Of a stretch of DNA of 53,506 nucleotides, positions 1 through 8,398 are shown one piece after another (positions within the stretch are counted from its first letter, which is position 1; every line of letters begins with the position of its first letter). This stretch comes from Vibrio lentus. GTDB taxonomy: Bacteria > Pseudomonadota > Gammaproteobacteria > Enterobacterales > Vibrionaceae. The stretch spans positions 1-53,506 of the forward strand of contig NZ_MCZK01000119.1 in NCBI RefSeq assembly GCF_002875945.1, written 5' to 3'. The position numbers and the translations under genes are program-made. Below the pieces are notes generated by a model. It did not search any database. It saw nothing but the letters and a program-made list of their open reading frames with translations, and was not told where the DNA came from.

Positions 1-16
1 AATTCACTATGCCACT

Positions 17-2374
17 TCAACCTTTTAATTTGTGGATCTCATCGGCATGTCCCATTCTTGCCACAAACCCTTCGTAATCGTTGGCAAATATATCAAGTAG
101 CTTAAGGTAAAGGTTAACGTTGCCGGCACTTACTTTTAAGCCTGATATATGATCAATATGTGGAGCGGATTTCAGCCATTCAGGTAAATCAAACTCTGAT
201 GTTTCAGCTATAGGCTGTGATGATGGAGTTTGTATAGGATCCTGTGAAGTATTGCTGTCAGAAAACCATGTTATCATCTTGGAGTACATGTCTTCAGTGT
301 TTAAAGGTTTCGCTATAAGATCATTCATGCCCGATTCGATAGCTTTGTGCTTGTCTTGAGGCATAACATTAGCTGTCATTGCGATAATAGGGAGTGAGAG
401 TTTTAGATCATTGCGTATGGCTGATGTCGTTTGATACCCGTCCATTACAGGAAGCTGGCAATCCATTAACACACCGTCGAACTCTTTCGAACGTAAAAGC
501 AATAAGGCTTGTTCTCCGCTCCCACAAATTTCGAGATCTACAACATGTAATAATAGTTCTTTTACTAACTCTTGATTAATATAGTTGTCTTCAACAAGTA
601 GAATTTTTTTGCCGTGTAGTTGATGAATGTTTTTAGGTGATTCTGCTTTTATCTCTGAATTTTGGTTGACGGCATCCTGCACAGTTAGGCCGAATGGTAT
701 ATCAAAAGAAAAAGTACTTCCTCTGTTAGGTGTACTTATAACGTGTAAACTCCCGCCCATTAATTCTACAAGTTGTTTGCTTATCATCAAGCCTAGTCCT
801 GTTCCCCCGTATAACCGAGCAGTAGAGTTATCTACTTGAGCGAAAGGCTTAAAAAGATCGTCTAGATCTTGGTCGGATATCCCAATGCCAGTGTCGGTAA
901 TCTCAAATAAGACACGAGCACTAGTGCCGTCACTTTCTAGGCAACTAACATCGATAGAGACATAGCCACTATCACAAAATTTTATACCATTACCTACAAT
1001 GTTCAGTAAGATTTGGTTTAGTCTTAATGAGTCACCTTTGACTAGTTTAGGAACATTTTCATCGCACTGGTAATTCAAACTCAATCCTTTGTGATGGGCG
1101 TTCACCGACATGAGTTTATGACAATCGTTTAACAGTTGTTTGAGGTTAAATTGGCTTAACTCGATAGTGAATTTTCCTGACTCTATCTTTGATGTATCAA
1201 GAATATCGTTAATGATGTGGATTAGTTGATTAGATGCAATATCAATGCTTTCAATGTATTTTTGTTGTTTTTCATCTAGGTTAGTCTTCAAAGCTAGCCC
1301 TGTCATGCCCATAATTGCGTTCATTGGCGTTCGGATTTCATGACTCATATTAGCTAGAAACTGAGATTTAATTTTATTTGATGATATCGCGCTATCACGA
1401 GTATACGTTGCTTCGTTTGTTAGCTTTATCAAATTGGTAATCGAATGAAAAATCAAATAACCGAGCAGCACTAAACTAATTACAAAGAGTATGGATAAGA
1501 TGGTTAAGGTAAACGACGTGAACTTTAAGCTATCAACTTTTTCTACGCGTTCGTTTCTTATTGAGATTATCCTTGCTTCTGCTTCTAAAACCGCAGGAAT
1601 AGCTTTCTGAGAGTTTTTGATTAGTTTTTCATTGTTATCGATTAGTTTTTCGACAAGTTTTATATAAAACTTAGTATCGCCCAATAGCTTCGATAAGCTG
1701 TCGATATTCTCTTTTTCATCAATGATTGGTATTAGTTGCTCTATAGAACGCTCAATTCCGAATAATAGCTCGATCGTTTCTTCTAAATCTATAGAGTTAA
1801 TTCTTTTCCCCGATGTTAAATAATTGACGATTCTTTTGTTGATTGAAGTTCTATCAAATATCAATTTATTTACTAATTTTATGACTTTTGGGTCGCCGTG
1901 TTGATAGTTAACATTAACCACCATTTTGAACGTTTGATTTAATGTATTTGCTCGTTCAGCGTATTCTTTGATGATGGTTTTTCGTTCTTTATCTATTTCA
2001 ACGAATTCAAGAAAGCTTGCTTGGTACTCTCCAAGAAGTTCTAAGATTTTGTCTTCATTGCTGTCATTTAGATCTTGGGTGAGTAAGTTGGATTGTTCGA
2101 TGTAATAAAGTGTTTTATCTAATCTATCGCTATTAGGATCTCGTACGTACCCAAGAGCGTTCAAGCGTGCTCGATCCAAAGAAAAGATGAGCTCTCCAGT
2201 TGTATAGATTCGGTTTAGGGCATCAAACAATTTTGTTGTGCCAGTCCAAGTACCAATCGCAATAGCGACTAATAGTGTCATGACTAAGACGAACCCGGTT
2301 ATTACAGCTCTAATGCGGCTTTCTTTTTTTTCGCTCTTGGAGAGCTGTTTGAAGTTCGTGATAAGTTTAGGCAT
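17..2374 (-). CDS. Hybrid sensor histidine kinase with receiver and interrupted Hpt domain
   Basis: Membrane-bound multi-step phosphorelay kinase. From the N-terminus it shows a membrane segment near residues 25-45, a long helical sensor region, a second membrane segment near 290-313, a HisKA domain with the phospho-accepting His in SHEIRTPMN near 345, an HATPase domain with GTGLGLMISKQL, and a receiver domain with phospho-Asp in LMDCQLPVMDG near 640. The C-terminus enters an Hpt domain and stops at IHKLKG, directly after the phosphotransfer His. The next codons in the same frame read SGIVN, as Hpt domains usually continue, so the TGA at 17-19 looks like a nonsense change or an edge error. 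The start is ATG 2374; a TTG at 2389 is possible. The signal is unknown and no partner regulator lies beside it. Confidence 0.85.
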   Translation of the reverse strand: MPKLITNFKQLSKSEKKESRIRAVITGFVLVMTLLVAIAIGTWTGTTKLFDALNRIYTTGELIFSLDRARLNALGYVRDPNSDRLDKTLYYIEQSNLLTQDLNDSNEDKILELLGEYQASFLEFVEIDKERKTIIKEYAERANTLNQTFKMVVNVNYQHGDPKVIKLVNKLIFDRTSINKRIVNYLTSGKRINSIDLEETIELLFGIERSIEQLIPIIDEKENIDSLSKLLGDTKFYIKLVEKLIDNNEKLIKNSQKAIPAVLEAEARIISIRNERVEKVDSLKFTSFTLTILSILFVISLVLLGYLIFHSITNLIKLTNEATYTRDSAISSNKIKSQFLANMSHEIRTPMNAIMGMTGLALKTNLDEKQQKYIESIDIASNQLIHIINDILDTSKIESGKFTIELSQFNLKQLLNDCHKLMSVNAHHKGLSLNYQCDENVPKLVKGDSLRLNQILLNIVGNGIKFCDSGYVSIDVSCLESDGTSARVLFEITDTGIGISDQDLDDLFKPFAQVDNSTARLYGGTGLGLMISKQLVELMGGSLHVISTPNRGSTFSFDIPFGLTVQDAVNQNSEIKAESPKNIHQLHGKKILLVEDNYINQELVKELLLHVVDLEICGSGEQALLLLRSKEFDGVLMDCQLPVMDGYQTTSAIRNDLKLSLPIIAMTANVMPQDKHKAIESGMNDLIAKPLNTEDMYSKMITWFSDSNTSQDPIQTPSSQPIAETSEFDLPEWLKSAPHIDHISGLKVSAGNVNLYLKLLDIFANDYEGFVARMGHADEIHKLKG

Positions 2375-2664
2375 GCAGTCAACACTCAACTCAATTGCGG
2401 TAAATAGTATTTTATTATAGAGACAACAGCATTCTATCTACGACTTATAGATAATAAAGGGATTTCTCAGATCTTTTTATATGTTTGAAAGCTATGACTG
2501 GTATGTTGTTTTAATCGTTACATTTTATAAATCACACTTGCTCTATAGATTTAGTTAGTATGGCCTTTCGTAGCACTTGTGCCTGTGATTCATTAATGTT
2601 TTTCCAACTAAAGGGATAATCGAGAAGGGGATGTTCAACTAGAATAGGGGTATAAGTTTTACAG

Positions 2665-2706
2665 TGTAAATGATCGAATTGAAATCGTTTACATCCCCTA
2701 CATAAT
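2665..2706 (+). promoter_or_regulatory. kbl promoter with overlapping palindromic operator
   Basis: A likely sigma-70 promoter has TTGAAA at 2679-2684 and CATAAT at 2701-2706, 16 bp apart. An interrupted palindrome, TGTAAATGAT (2665-2674) and ATCGTTTACA (2684-2693), covers the -35 box; 9 of 10 arm positions pair. The geometry suggests a repressor site controlling kbl-tdh. The half-sites resemble TyrR half-boxes, but the 17-base gap between TGTAAA and TTTACA does not match the 6-base TyrR spacing. The regulator is unknown. Confidence 0.55.
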
Positions 2707-2750
2707 GCGGCGCGCGATGCTGCTGAATAATAATTAGGAAGGAATAGACA

Positions 2751-3944
2751 ATGTCTTCTGCATTTTACCAACAGATTCAAACTCAAATCGAAGAAGTTAA
2801 AGAAGAAGGTCTTTACAAGTCTGAGCGCATTATCACTTCTGCTCAAAAAGCAGCGGTTTCTATCTCGACTGGTGAAGAAGTACTAAACTTCTGTGCAAAC
2901 AACTACTTAGGCCTTGCTAACCACCCTGACCTTATCGAAGCTGCTAAAGACGGTATGGATCAACACGGTTTTGGTATGGCTTCTGTTCGTTTCATCTGTG
3001 GTACTCAAGATTCTCACAAAGAACTAGAGCAAAAGCTATCTACGTTCCTTGGTAAAGAAGACACTATCCTTTACACATCTTGCTTTGATGCAAACGCTGG
3101 CCTATTCGAAACTATCCTAGGCAAAGAAGACGCAATCATTTCTGATGCTCTAAACCACGCATCTATCATTGATGGTGTTCGTTTATGTAAAGCAATGCGT
3201 TTCCGTTACTCGAACAACAACATGGAAGAGCTAGAGCAGCAACTTATCGCAGCGAAAGAAGCAGGCGCTCGTCACACACTAATCGTAACTGATGGCGTGT
3301 TCTCAATGGACGGCGTAGTCGCTAACCTTCCTGCTATCTGTGACCTTGCTGACAAGTACGGCGCACTAGTGATGGTTGATGACTCTCACGCTGTTGGCTT
3401 CATGGGCGAAAACGGCGCAGGTACTCACGAGTTCCACAACGTTGTTGACCGTATCGACATCATCACAGGTACGCTTGGTAAAGCAATGGGTGGCGCTTCA
3501 GGCGGTTACACTTCTGGTAAGAAAGAAGTGATCGACTGGTTACGTCAGCGTTCTCGTCCATACCTATTCTCTAACTCTGTTGCACCAGCAATCGTATCTG
3601 CTTCTATTCGCGTTCTAGATCTTCTAGCGGAATCTGGCGACCTACGTACTCAACTATGGGAAAACTCTGCCCACTTCCGTACTCGCATGGAAGCAGCTGG
3701 TTTCACTATGGGTGGTGCTGACCACGCAATCATCCCAATCATGCTGGGTGATGCAAAAGTAGCGGCTGAATTCGCAGAGCGTGCACTAGAGAAAGGCATC
3801 TACGTGGTAGGTTTCTCTTTCCCAGTAGTACCAAAAGGCCAAGCTCGTATCCGTACGCAAATGTCTGCAGCACACTCACGTGAGCAACTGGATCGCGCAA
3901 TCGATGCGTTCATCCAAGTTGGTAAAGACATGGCTATCATCTAA
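2751..3944 (+). CDS. kbl: Glycine C-acetyltransferase (2-amino-3-ketobutyrate CoA ligase)
   Basis: Cytoplasmic PLP enzyme that cleaves 2-amino-3-ketobutyrate with CoA to glycine and acetyl-CoA, the second step of threonine degradation. The 397 residues match the length of the E. coli enzyme (398). The PLP lysine is K244 in [14 protein letters not shown], and the [11 protein letters not shown] segment carries the cofactor-binding Asp and His of the alpha-oxoamine synthase family. The ATG follows a clear AGGAAGG ribosome site. It is the first gene of an operon with tdh, 110 bases downstream. The Tdh product is unstable, so pairing the two enzymes makes biochemical sense. Codon use looks like that of a well-expressed gene. 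Confidence 0.97.
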   Translation: MSSAFYQQIQTQIEEVKEEGLYKSERIITSAQKAAVSISTGEEVLNFCANNYLGLANHPDLIEAAKDGMDQHGFGMASVRFICGTQDSHKELEQKLSTFLGKEDTILYTSCFDANAGLFETILGKEDAIISDALNHASIIDGVRLCKAMRFRYSNNNMEELEQQLIAAKEAGARHTLIVTDGVFSMDGVVANLPAICDLADKYGALVMVDDSHAVGFMGENGAGTHEFHNVVDRIDIITGTLGKAMGGASGGYTSGKKEVIDWLRQRSRPYLFSNSVAPAIVSASIRVLDLLAESGDLRTQLWENSAHFRTRMEAAGFTMGGADHAIIPIMLGDAKVAAEFAERALEKGIYVVGFSFPVVPKGQARIRTQMSAAHSREQLDRAIDAFIQVGKDMAII

Positions 3945-4015
3945 TTTTAAAGGGGTGCCTTGTGCATCCTTTGATTAGATAGAGCAACACCCAATAGAAC
4001 ATATAGATTTTTGAT

Positions 4016-4038
4016 TCTCGCCTTACAGTTAGGCGAGA
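4016..4038 (+). promoter_or_regulatory. Intergenic hairpin upstream of tdh
   Basis: A perfect 8-bp stem, TCTCGCCT with AGGCGAGA around a 7-base loop, lies 16 bases before the tdh start codon. There is no T-tract, so it is not a simple terminator. It could protect or process the tdh message or tune tdh translation. This is inference from position only. Confidence 0.4.
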
Positions 4039-4054
4039 TGAACTGGATAACATT

Positions 4055-5086
4055 ATGAAAATTAAAGCACTTTCTAAGCTTAAGCCTGAAGAAGGCATCT
4101 GGATGACCGAGGTTGAAAAACCTGAAATGGGTCATAATGATCTTCTTATTCGTATTAAGAAAACTGCAATTTGTGGTACTGACGTACATATCTACAACTG
4201 GGATGAGTGGTCACAAAACACAATCCCAGTACCAATGGTAGTAGGTCACGAATACGTGGGTGAAGTTGTTGGCATCGGCCAAGAAGTTCGTGGTTTTGAA
4301 ATCGGCGACCGTGTATCTGGCGAAGGTCACATCACATGTGGTCACTGTCGTAACTGTCGTGGCGGCCGTACTCACCTTTGTCGTAACACAACAGGTGTTG
4401 GTGTTAACCGCACTGGTGCGTTCTCTGAATTCCTTGTGATCCCTGCGTTCAACGCATTTAAGATCCCTGCAGAAATTTCTGACGATCTAGCATCAATCTT
4501 TGACCCGTTTGGTAACGCAGTACACACAGCGCTTTCTTTCGACCTAGTAGGCGAAGACGTGCTAATCACTGGTGCTGGCCCAATCGGTATCATGGCTGCT
4601 GCTGTTGCTAAGCACGTTGGTGCTCGTCACGTTGTAATCACTGACGTAAACGAATACCGCCTAGACCTTGCTCGTCAAATGGGTGTGACTCGCGCAGTAA
4701 ACGTGATGGAAGAGAAGCTTGAAGACGTAATGTCTGATCTTGGCATGACGGAAGGCTTCGATGTAGGTCTAGAAATGTCTGGTAACCCATCTGCGTTCAA
4801 CAGCATGCTGACTAACATGAACCACGGCGGTAAGATCTCTCTACTAGGCATTCCACCATCAGACATGGCAGTAGACTGGAACCAAGTAATCTTCAAAGGC
4901 TTGGTTATCAAAGGTATCTACGGTCGTGAGATGTTCGAAACTTGGTACAAGATGGCGTCACTAATCCAGTCAGGCCTAGATCTAACACCAATCATTACTC
5001 ACCACTACAAAGTGGATGACTTCCAGAAAGGCTTCGACATGATGCGTTCTGGTATGTCAGGTAAAGTAATTCTTGATTGGGAATAA
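4055..5086 (+). CDS. tdh: L-threonine 3-dehydrogenase
   Basis: Zinc-dependent cytoplasmic medium-chain dehydrogenase that oxidises L-threonine to 2-amino-3-ketobutyrate with NAD+; Kbl takes the product. It has 343 residues against 341 in E. coli. Visible are the catalytic zinc Cys (C40 in [10 protein letters not shown]), the GHEYVGEV segment, the structural zinc cluster [15 protein letters not shown], and the Rossmann nucleotide loop [16 protein letters not shown]. The gene lies downstream of kbl and is followed by a strong terminator, so the two form a closed operon. No strong ribosome site is visible immediately before the ATG, which agrees with control through the hairpin upstream or coupling to kbl. 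Confidence 0.97.
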   Translation: MKIKALSKLKPEEGIWMTEVEKPEMGHNDLLIRIKKTAICGTDVHIYNWDEWSQNTIPVPMVVGHEYVGEVVGIGQEVRGFEIGDRVSGEGHITCGHCRNCRGGRTHLCRNTTGVGVNRTGAFSEFLVIPAFNAFKIPAEISDDLASIFDPFGNAVHTALSFDLVGEDVLITGAGPIGIMAAAVAKHVGARHVVITDVNEYRLDLARQMGVTRAVNVMEEKLEDVMSDLGMTEGFDVGLEMSGNPSAFNSMLTNMNHGGKISLLGIPPSDMAVDWNQVIFKGLVIKGIYGREMFETWYKMASLIQSGLDLTPIITHHYKVDDFQKGFDMMRSGMSGKVILDWE

Positions 5087-5127
5087 GCTAAAGGAGTAAA
5101 CACTCCCTCGCTTCCTGATTATTTGAA

Positions 5128-5157
5128 AATGCCCCAAAGATATTTGGGGCATTTTTT
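5128..5157 (+). terminator. Terminator of kbl-tdh
   Basis: AAATGCCCCAAA and TTTGGGGCATTT pair around a GATA loop, and a run of T follows. It sits about 40 bases after the tdh stop codon. Confidence 0.9.
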
Positions 5158-5263
5158 GTTTTTATGAATCGATTAATTCTCGATGTCGCTGAATGGCCAT
5201 TTTGTTTCTCGTTAGCCTTTAAAATATGCGTAATAAACTGCGTTTAATTTTTAAAGAGGGCTC

Positions 5264-6124
5264 ATGGCTTGTAAATCACTTGCACTGATAATAACTGGAA
5301 TATTATTAACGCCGAATTTTGCGAAGGCTAATACCACTATCTCGAAAGGTAATAGCGAGCAAGCAGCAGAAAAGGCAGCAAAGGAACTTGCAAACCCCAA
5401 CACGGCTTACGCGAGCCTTAACTTAAAGCTCCAATACTCTGGTGGTTATGAAGGAGGAGGGGACAGCTTCGCCACAGTGTTACAACCAACTCTCCCTTTC
5501 CCTATAGATAATGGCGACAAAGTCATCTTTCGTCCTGCTATCTCTTATGTTCAGAATGATTTCAATGTGGATACGCCGACAAGTTCCCAACATATGAATC
5601 AGTCGGGAGTGAGCGACATTTCCTTCGATCTAGCTTATGCGCCCAAAATGGAAGGTGGAACCATAGCCGCTTTTGGTTTGTTTGCTTCTTTACCTACAGG
5701 CAGCAGTGAGTTAACGGCTGATCAATTTGCTGTCGGTCCGGAGTTTATGTACGGGAAAGTGAGTGCCGATCGCGTTGTAGGTGTGTTTCCAAGCCACCTT
5801 TATGGCGTATTTGGCAACGGAGCGGATCACTCTGACACTCGTATAAACAAGACTTCTACGCAGTTATTTTGGGTAGAGTTGTTGGAAGGAGGGTGGACGG
5901 TAGGCTCTGCTCCGACATTGTCCTACGATTGGAATAACGATCAGGCGGAGATCCCATTGAATATTAGCGTGAGTAAAACAACCGTTTTGAATGGTCGTCC
6001 TTGGAAGTTTGGCATTGAAGCTAATTACTATATCGAGAAAGATGAAAAGACGCGTCCAGACTTTATGTTGAGCTTTAACATCAGCCCTGTAGTTGAAAAT
6101 AAATTGGCGTCTTTATTCGATTAA
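5264..6124 (+). CDS. Putative outer-membrane beta-barrel protein
   Basis: The 286-residue product begins with a Sec signal peptide (hydrophobic stretch, then FAKA near residue 23). The mature part is rich in alternating hydrophobic and polar strands with aromatic belts, as in LQPTLPFPIDNG, VIFRPAISYVQ and PWKFGIEANYYIEK, and it ends in a strand with aromatic residues. The layout resembles the MetA-pathway/phenol-degradation transporter-like barrel family (PF13557), whose members are mostly uncharacterised. The ATG is preceded by AAAGAGGG. It follows the kbl-tdh terminator and appears to be transcribed alone. The substrate is unknown; the barrel assignment is reasonably safe and the family assignment less so. 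Confidence 0.65.
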   Translation: MACKSLALIITGILLTPNFAKANTTISKGNSEQAAEKAAKELANPNTAYASLNLKLQYSGGYEGGGDSFATVLQPTLPFPIDNGDKVIFRPAISYVQNDFNVDTPTSSQHMNQSGVSDISFDLAYAPKMEGGTIAAFGLFASLPTGSSELTADQFAVGPEFMYGKVSADRVVGVFPSHLYGVFGNGADHSDTRINKTSTQLFWVELLEGGWTVGSAPTLSYDWNNDQAEIPLNISVSKTTVLNGRPWKFGIEANYYIEKDEKTRPDFMLSFNISPVVENKLASLFD

Positions 6125-6185
6125 TCTTTGTTTAGTATTATGCAAAAAGAGAGGCTGAACGGACATCGTTTCACCTTTTATTCAT

Positions 6186-6341
6186 TTAAAACCAATACGT
6201 TACCCATAAAATAAACAAAGACATCGCTGAAAAAATAGTAATACGCTTGCTAAACACAGGCTTGTTCCATCTAAGTCGATCTACTTGTTGTTTTGTCAGG
6301 TTTAGGTTTATTTGTTCACAATATCTATCGAGTTCTTTCAT
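6186..6341 (-). CDS. Small single-pass membrane protein, 51 residues
   Basis: A 51-codon ORF opens with ATG after a strong AGAGGTGA ribosome site seven bases upstream. The N-terminal half is charged (MKELDRYCEQINLNLTKQQ), and the C-terminal third is one hydrophobic helix (ITIFSAMSLFILWVTYW) ending almost at the stop. A positively charged stretch (RWNKPVFSKR) comes just before the helix, suggesting a cytoplasmic N-terminus with a C-terminal anchor. I do not recognise a family. The ribosome site and residue make-up argue that it is real. It stands alone, convergent with the preceding outer-membrane gene. Confidence 0.6.
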   Translation of the reverse strand: MKELDRYCEQINLNLTKQQVDRLRWNKPVFSKRITIFSAMSLFILWVTYWF

Positions 6342-6407
6342 CGTCGATCACCTCTACAAACACTATAACTGGATAGGTATGTTTGGATAAATCAAGAATT
6401 TTTCAAC

Positions 6408-6545
6408 ATGTGTTTAGCCAATTTGAACGATGTGGGCGTTCCAGAGAAGAGGGCGGTGTTACTTGCCAAAGCATTCAAAGATTCTATTAACGACATCGCC
6501 CCAGTATCTCTGTCGTATTTGAACAAGAAGGTTGAGATGTCCTAA
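6408..6545 (+). CDS. Possible 45-residue ORF or gene remnant
   Basis: A short open frame from ATG 6408 reads MCLANLNDVGVPEKRAV and ends at TAA 6545. The frame remains open upstream to 6369 with protein-like content (DRYVWINQEFF) but without a start codon, and there is no convincing ribosome site. That pattern fits the tail of a decayed gene better than an intact small protein. I recognise no family. Confidence 0.3.
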   Translation: MCLANLNDVGVPEKRAVLLAKAFKDSINDIAPVSLSYLNKKVEMS

Positions 6546-6572
6546 AACGAAACTCTTCAATACCTGAAGGCA

Positions 6573-6610
6573 CAAAAAAGTCCGATATTGGCGTACCAAT
6601 ATCGGACTTT
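6573..6610 (-). terminator. Terminator of the DUF819 gene
   Basis: A perfect 15-bp stem (6577-6591 with 6596-6610) around a CGTA loop is followed on the minus strand by a run of T. It lies about 40 bases past the stop codon of the gene at 6647. Confidence 0.92.
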
Positions 6611-6646
6611 GATGTTTAATGGTTGGCTTGAGCGACGTTAACTCAA

Positions 6647-7870
6647 TTAACCCGCAGCAGCCTGCATTATTAGGCCACAGATGTAAGCGCCGTATGTACC
6701 GAGTGCGTAACCCAATACCGCCATTAGGATACCTACTGGAGCTAATGCAGGGTGGAATGCCGCTGCTACGATAGGAGCCGATGCTGCGCCGCCTACGTTA
6801 GCTTGGCTACCGACAGCCATGAAGAACAGTGGTGCACGGATAAGCTTCGCCATCACAATCATTAGAATGGCATGGATAGTTAGCCATGTGATACCAATGA
6901 AGAAGTAGCCTGGGTTGTCTAAGATAGCCGTCACGTCCATTTGCATACCGATGGTTGCAACTAGGATGTATATGAACGCCGAACCTACTTTTGATGCGCC
7001 ACTGTGCTCAAGGCTGCGTGTTGATTTGAAGCATGAAGCGATGAGCGCGAACGTTGTCACCATTACGATCAACCAGAAGAAACCTGATGTAAGGCTGTAT
7101 TTCGCGAGTTCTGGTGCGTTGGTCGAGATCCAAGGTGCGATTAGGTCACTGAATAGGTGAGCTAGGCCGGTAAGACCGAATGCAATCCCCGTGATCTTCA
7201 TTAGATCGGTTGTCGTTGTTGGGCGAGCGTTCTCTTCTTGGTATTTAGAAACGGTCTCTTTTAGCTCTTCAATAGATGAAGTATCCGCTTTTAACCATGC
7301 ATCAATCTTCTTCTGACGGCCTGCCATGATAAGCAATACAGCCATCCAAATGTTTGCACAGATAACGTCGACTGTAATCATTGCAGAGAAGAGTTGGTCA
7401 TCAACCTCGAACACTTCTTTCATTGCGGCTTGGTTTGCACCGCCGCCAATCCAAGAACCTGCAACGGTTGTTAGGCCACGCCATACGTCACCAGATACAA
7501 GGTCAGGGTTGATTTGGTCGATGATCAAGATAGCCAATGGACCACCAATGATAATACCGACAGTACCGGTAAGGAACATGATGACGGCTTTTGAACCTAG
7601 TCCAAAAATCTTGCGTAGGTCAGCTGAGATGATCAGAAGAACTAGTGCACTTGGCAGTAGGTAGCGACTTGCTACGAAGTATAGCTTGGAGTTTGACGCA
7701 TCGATGATGCCGAAGCTGTTCAATAGCGAAGGAACAAAGTAACAGAGCAATAGACCCGGAACGAACGAGTAGAATTTTTTCAGTGCGCTATTTTGGCTAC
7801 TTTCCGTGATAAAAACACCGCCAAGAATAACAGCTAACATGCCCATTATTACAGCATCATTAGTAATCAT
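6647..7870 (-). CDS. DUF819-family integral membrane protein (YjcL-like)
   Basis: A 407-residue inner-membrane protein with about ten to twelve hydrophobic segments and little soluble sequence except a charged loop near residues 185-220. Conserved-looking small-residue motifs include GSWIGGGANQAAMKEV in the first half and GSQANVGGAASAPIVAAAF in the second. This is the repeated two-half pattern of the DUF819 (PF05684) family, which resembles ion or organic-acid transporters but has no firm substrate. The ATG is preceded by AAAGGAGA, an excellent ribosome site. A 19-bp palindrome about 75 bases upstream is a likely control site. It is a single-gene unit with its own terminator. Confidence 0.85.
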   Translation of the reverse strand: MITNDAVIMGMLAVILGGVFITESSQNSALKKFYSFVPGLLLCYFVPSLLNSFGIIDASNSKLYFVASRYLLPSALVLLIISADLRKIFGLGSKAVIMFLTGTVGIIIGGPLAILIIDQINPDLVSGDVWRGLTTVAGSWIGGGANQAAMKEVFEVDDQLFSAMITVDVICANIWMAVLLIMAGRQKKIDAWLKADTSSIEELKETVSKYQEENARPTTTTDLMKITGIAFGLTGLAHLFSDLIAPWISTNAPELAKYSLTSGFFWLIVMVTTFALIASCFKSTRSLEHSGASKVGSAFIYILVATIGMQMDVTAILDNPGYFFIGITWLTIHAILMIVMAKLIRAPLFFMAVGSQANVGGAASAPIVAAAFHPALAPVGILMAVLGYALGTYGAYICGLIMQAAAG

Positions 7871-7942
7871 TATTATATCTCCTTTAAGGTGAGCGCAAAG
7901 GTCTCACTTTTTGAATTGCAGGACTATACCGACAACTTCCAT

Positions 7943-7961
7943 TCGTTACAAATTGTAACGA
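7943..7961 (-). promoter_or_regulatory. Palindromic operator candidate upstream of the DUF819 gene
   Basis: TCGTTACAA and TTGTAACGA flank a single central base, giving a perfect 19-bp palindrome. It lies 73-91 bases before the DUF819 start codon, a usual promoter position. The binding protein is unknown. Confidence 0.45.
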
Positions 7962-8339
7962 TAGACATACTTTGAAACGTTTGTGTTAACTCAAATGGGT
8001 TAGGTTTGTGAATGTAGTGCGTAATTTATTGGTTTTGTGAATGATTTTGTTGGGTCGAGACAGGCTGGTTTTGATATATGCAATGTTATTCAAACCCCTA
8101 AAACCGGACATTTCGATTTTAGTTGGCAAGTGAGTTGCTAAAATGAGTGCATATATAGCCATGTTTAAGGTGTGGTTTATGCAATGAGGTAATGTTTCAT
8201 AATTGTAAAAACTGAATTCATTTTTGACGGGTAGCTTGAGATTGAAAATTATAGCTGGATCACATAAATCTCGTGGTTCATCTGATTTAGGTCCAGTGAT
8301 TTGGCTTCATTGGTCGCGCTGTTGGTGTCTAGACAATGA
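7962..8339. other. Intergenic stretch without a recognised gene
   Basis: This AT-rich stretch lies between the DUF819 promoter region and the Kef terminator. I find no ORF with a plausible ribosome site, no RNA gene and only weak inverted repeats such as CTAAAA/TTTTAG near 8097-8122. Confidence 0.5.
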
Positions 8340-8363
8340 AAAAGCGGCTCGAGAGCCACTTTT
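8337..8363 (-). terminator. Terminator of the kefG-kefB unit
   Basis: On the minus strand AAAAGTGGCT and AGCCGCTTTT pair around CTCG with one G-U pair, followed by T residues. It lies 36 bases beyond the stop codon at 8399. Confidence 0.8.
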
Positions 8364-8398
8364 GAATGGTAACTTAGAGTGTTTAGTAGAATTTCCGT

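Noticed and set aside
1..9. Match to cloning-vector junction sequence at the left edge
   Set aside because: Only nine bases agree, which is too short to mean anything.
2665..2693. TyrR box at kbl
   Set aside because: Half-sites look right but the spacing of 17 rather than 6 bases does not fit TyrR binding.
2532..2846. 104-codon minus-strand open frame over the kbl promoter
   Set aside because: It overlaps the kbl start region and promoter, has no ribosome site and no recognisable protein features.
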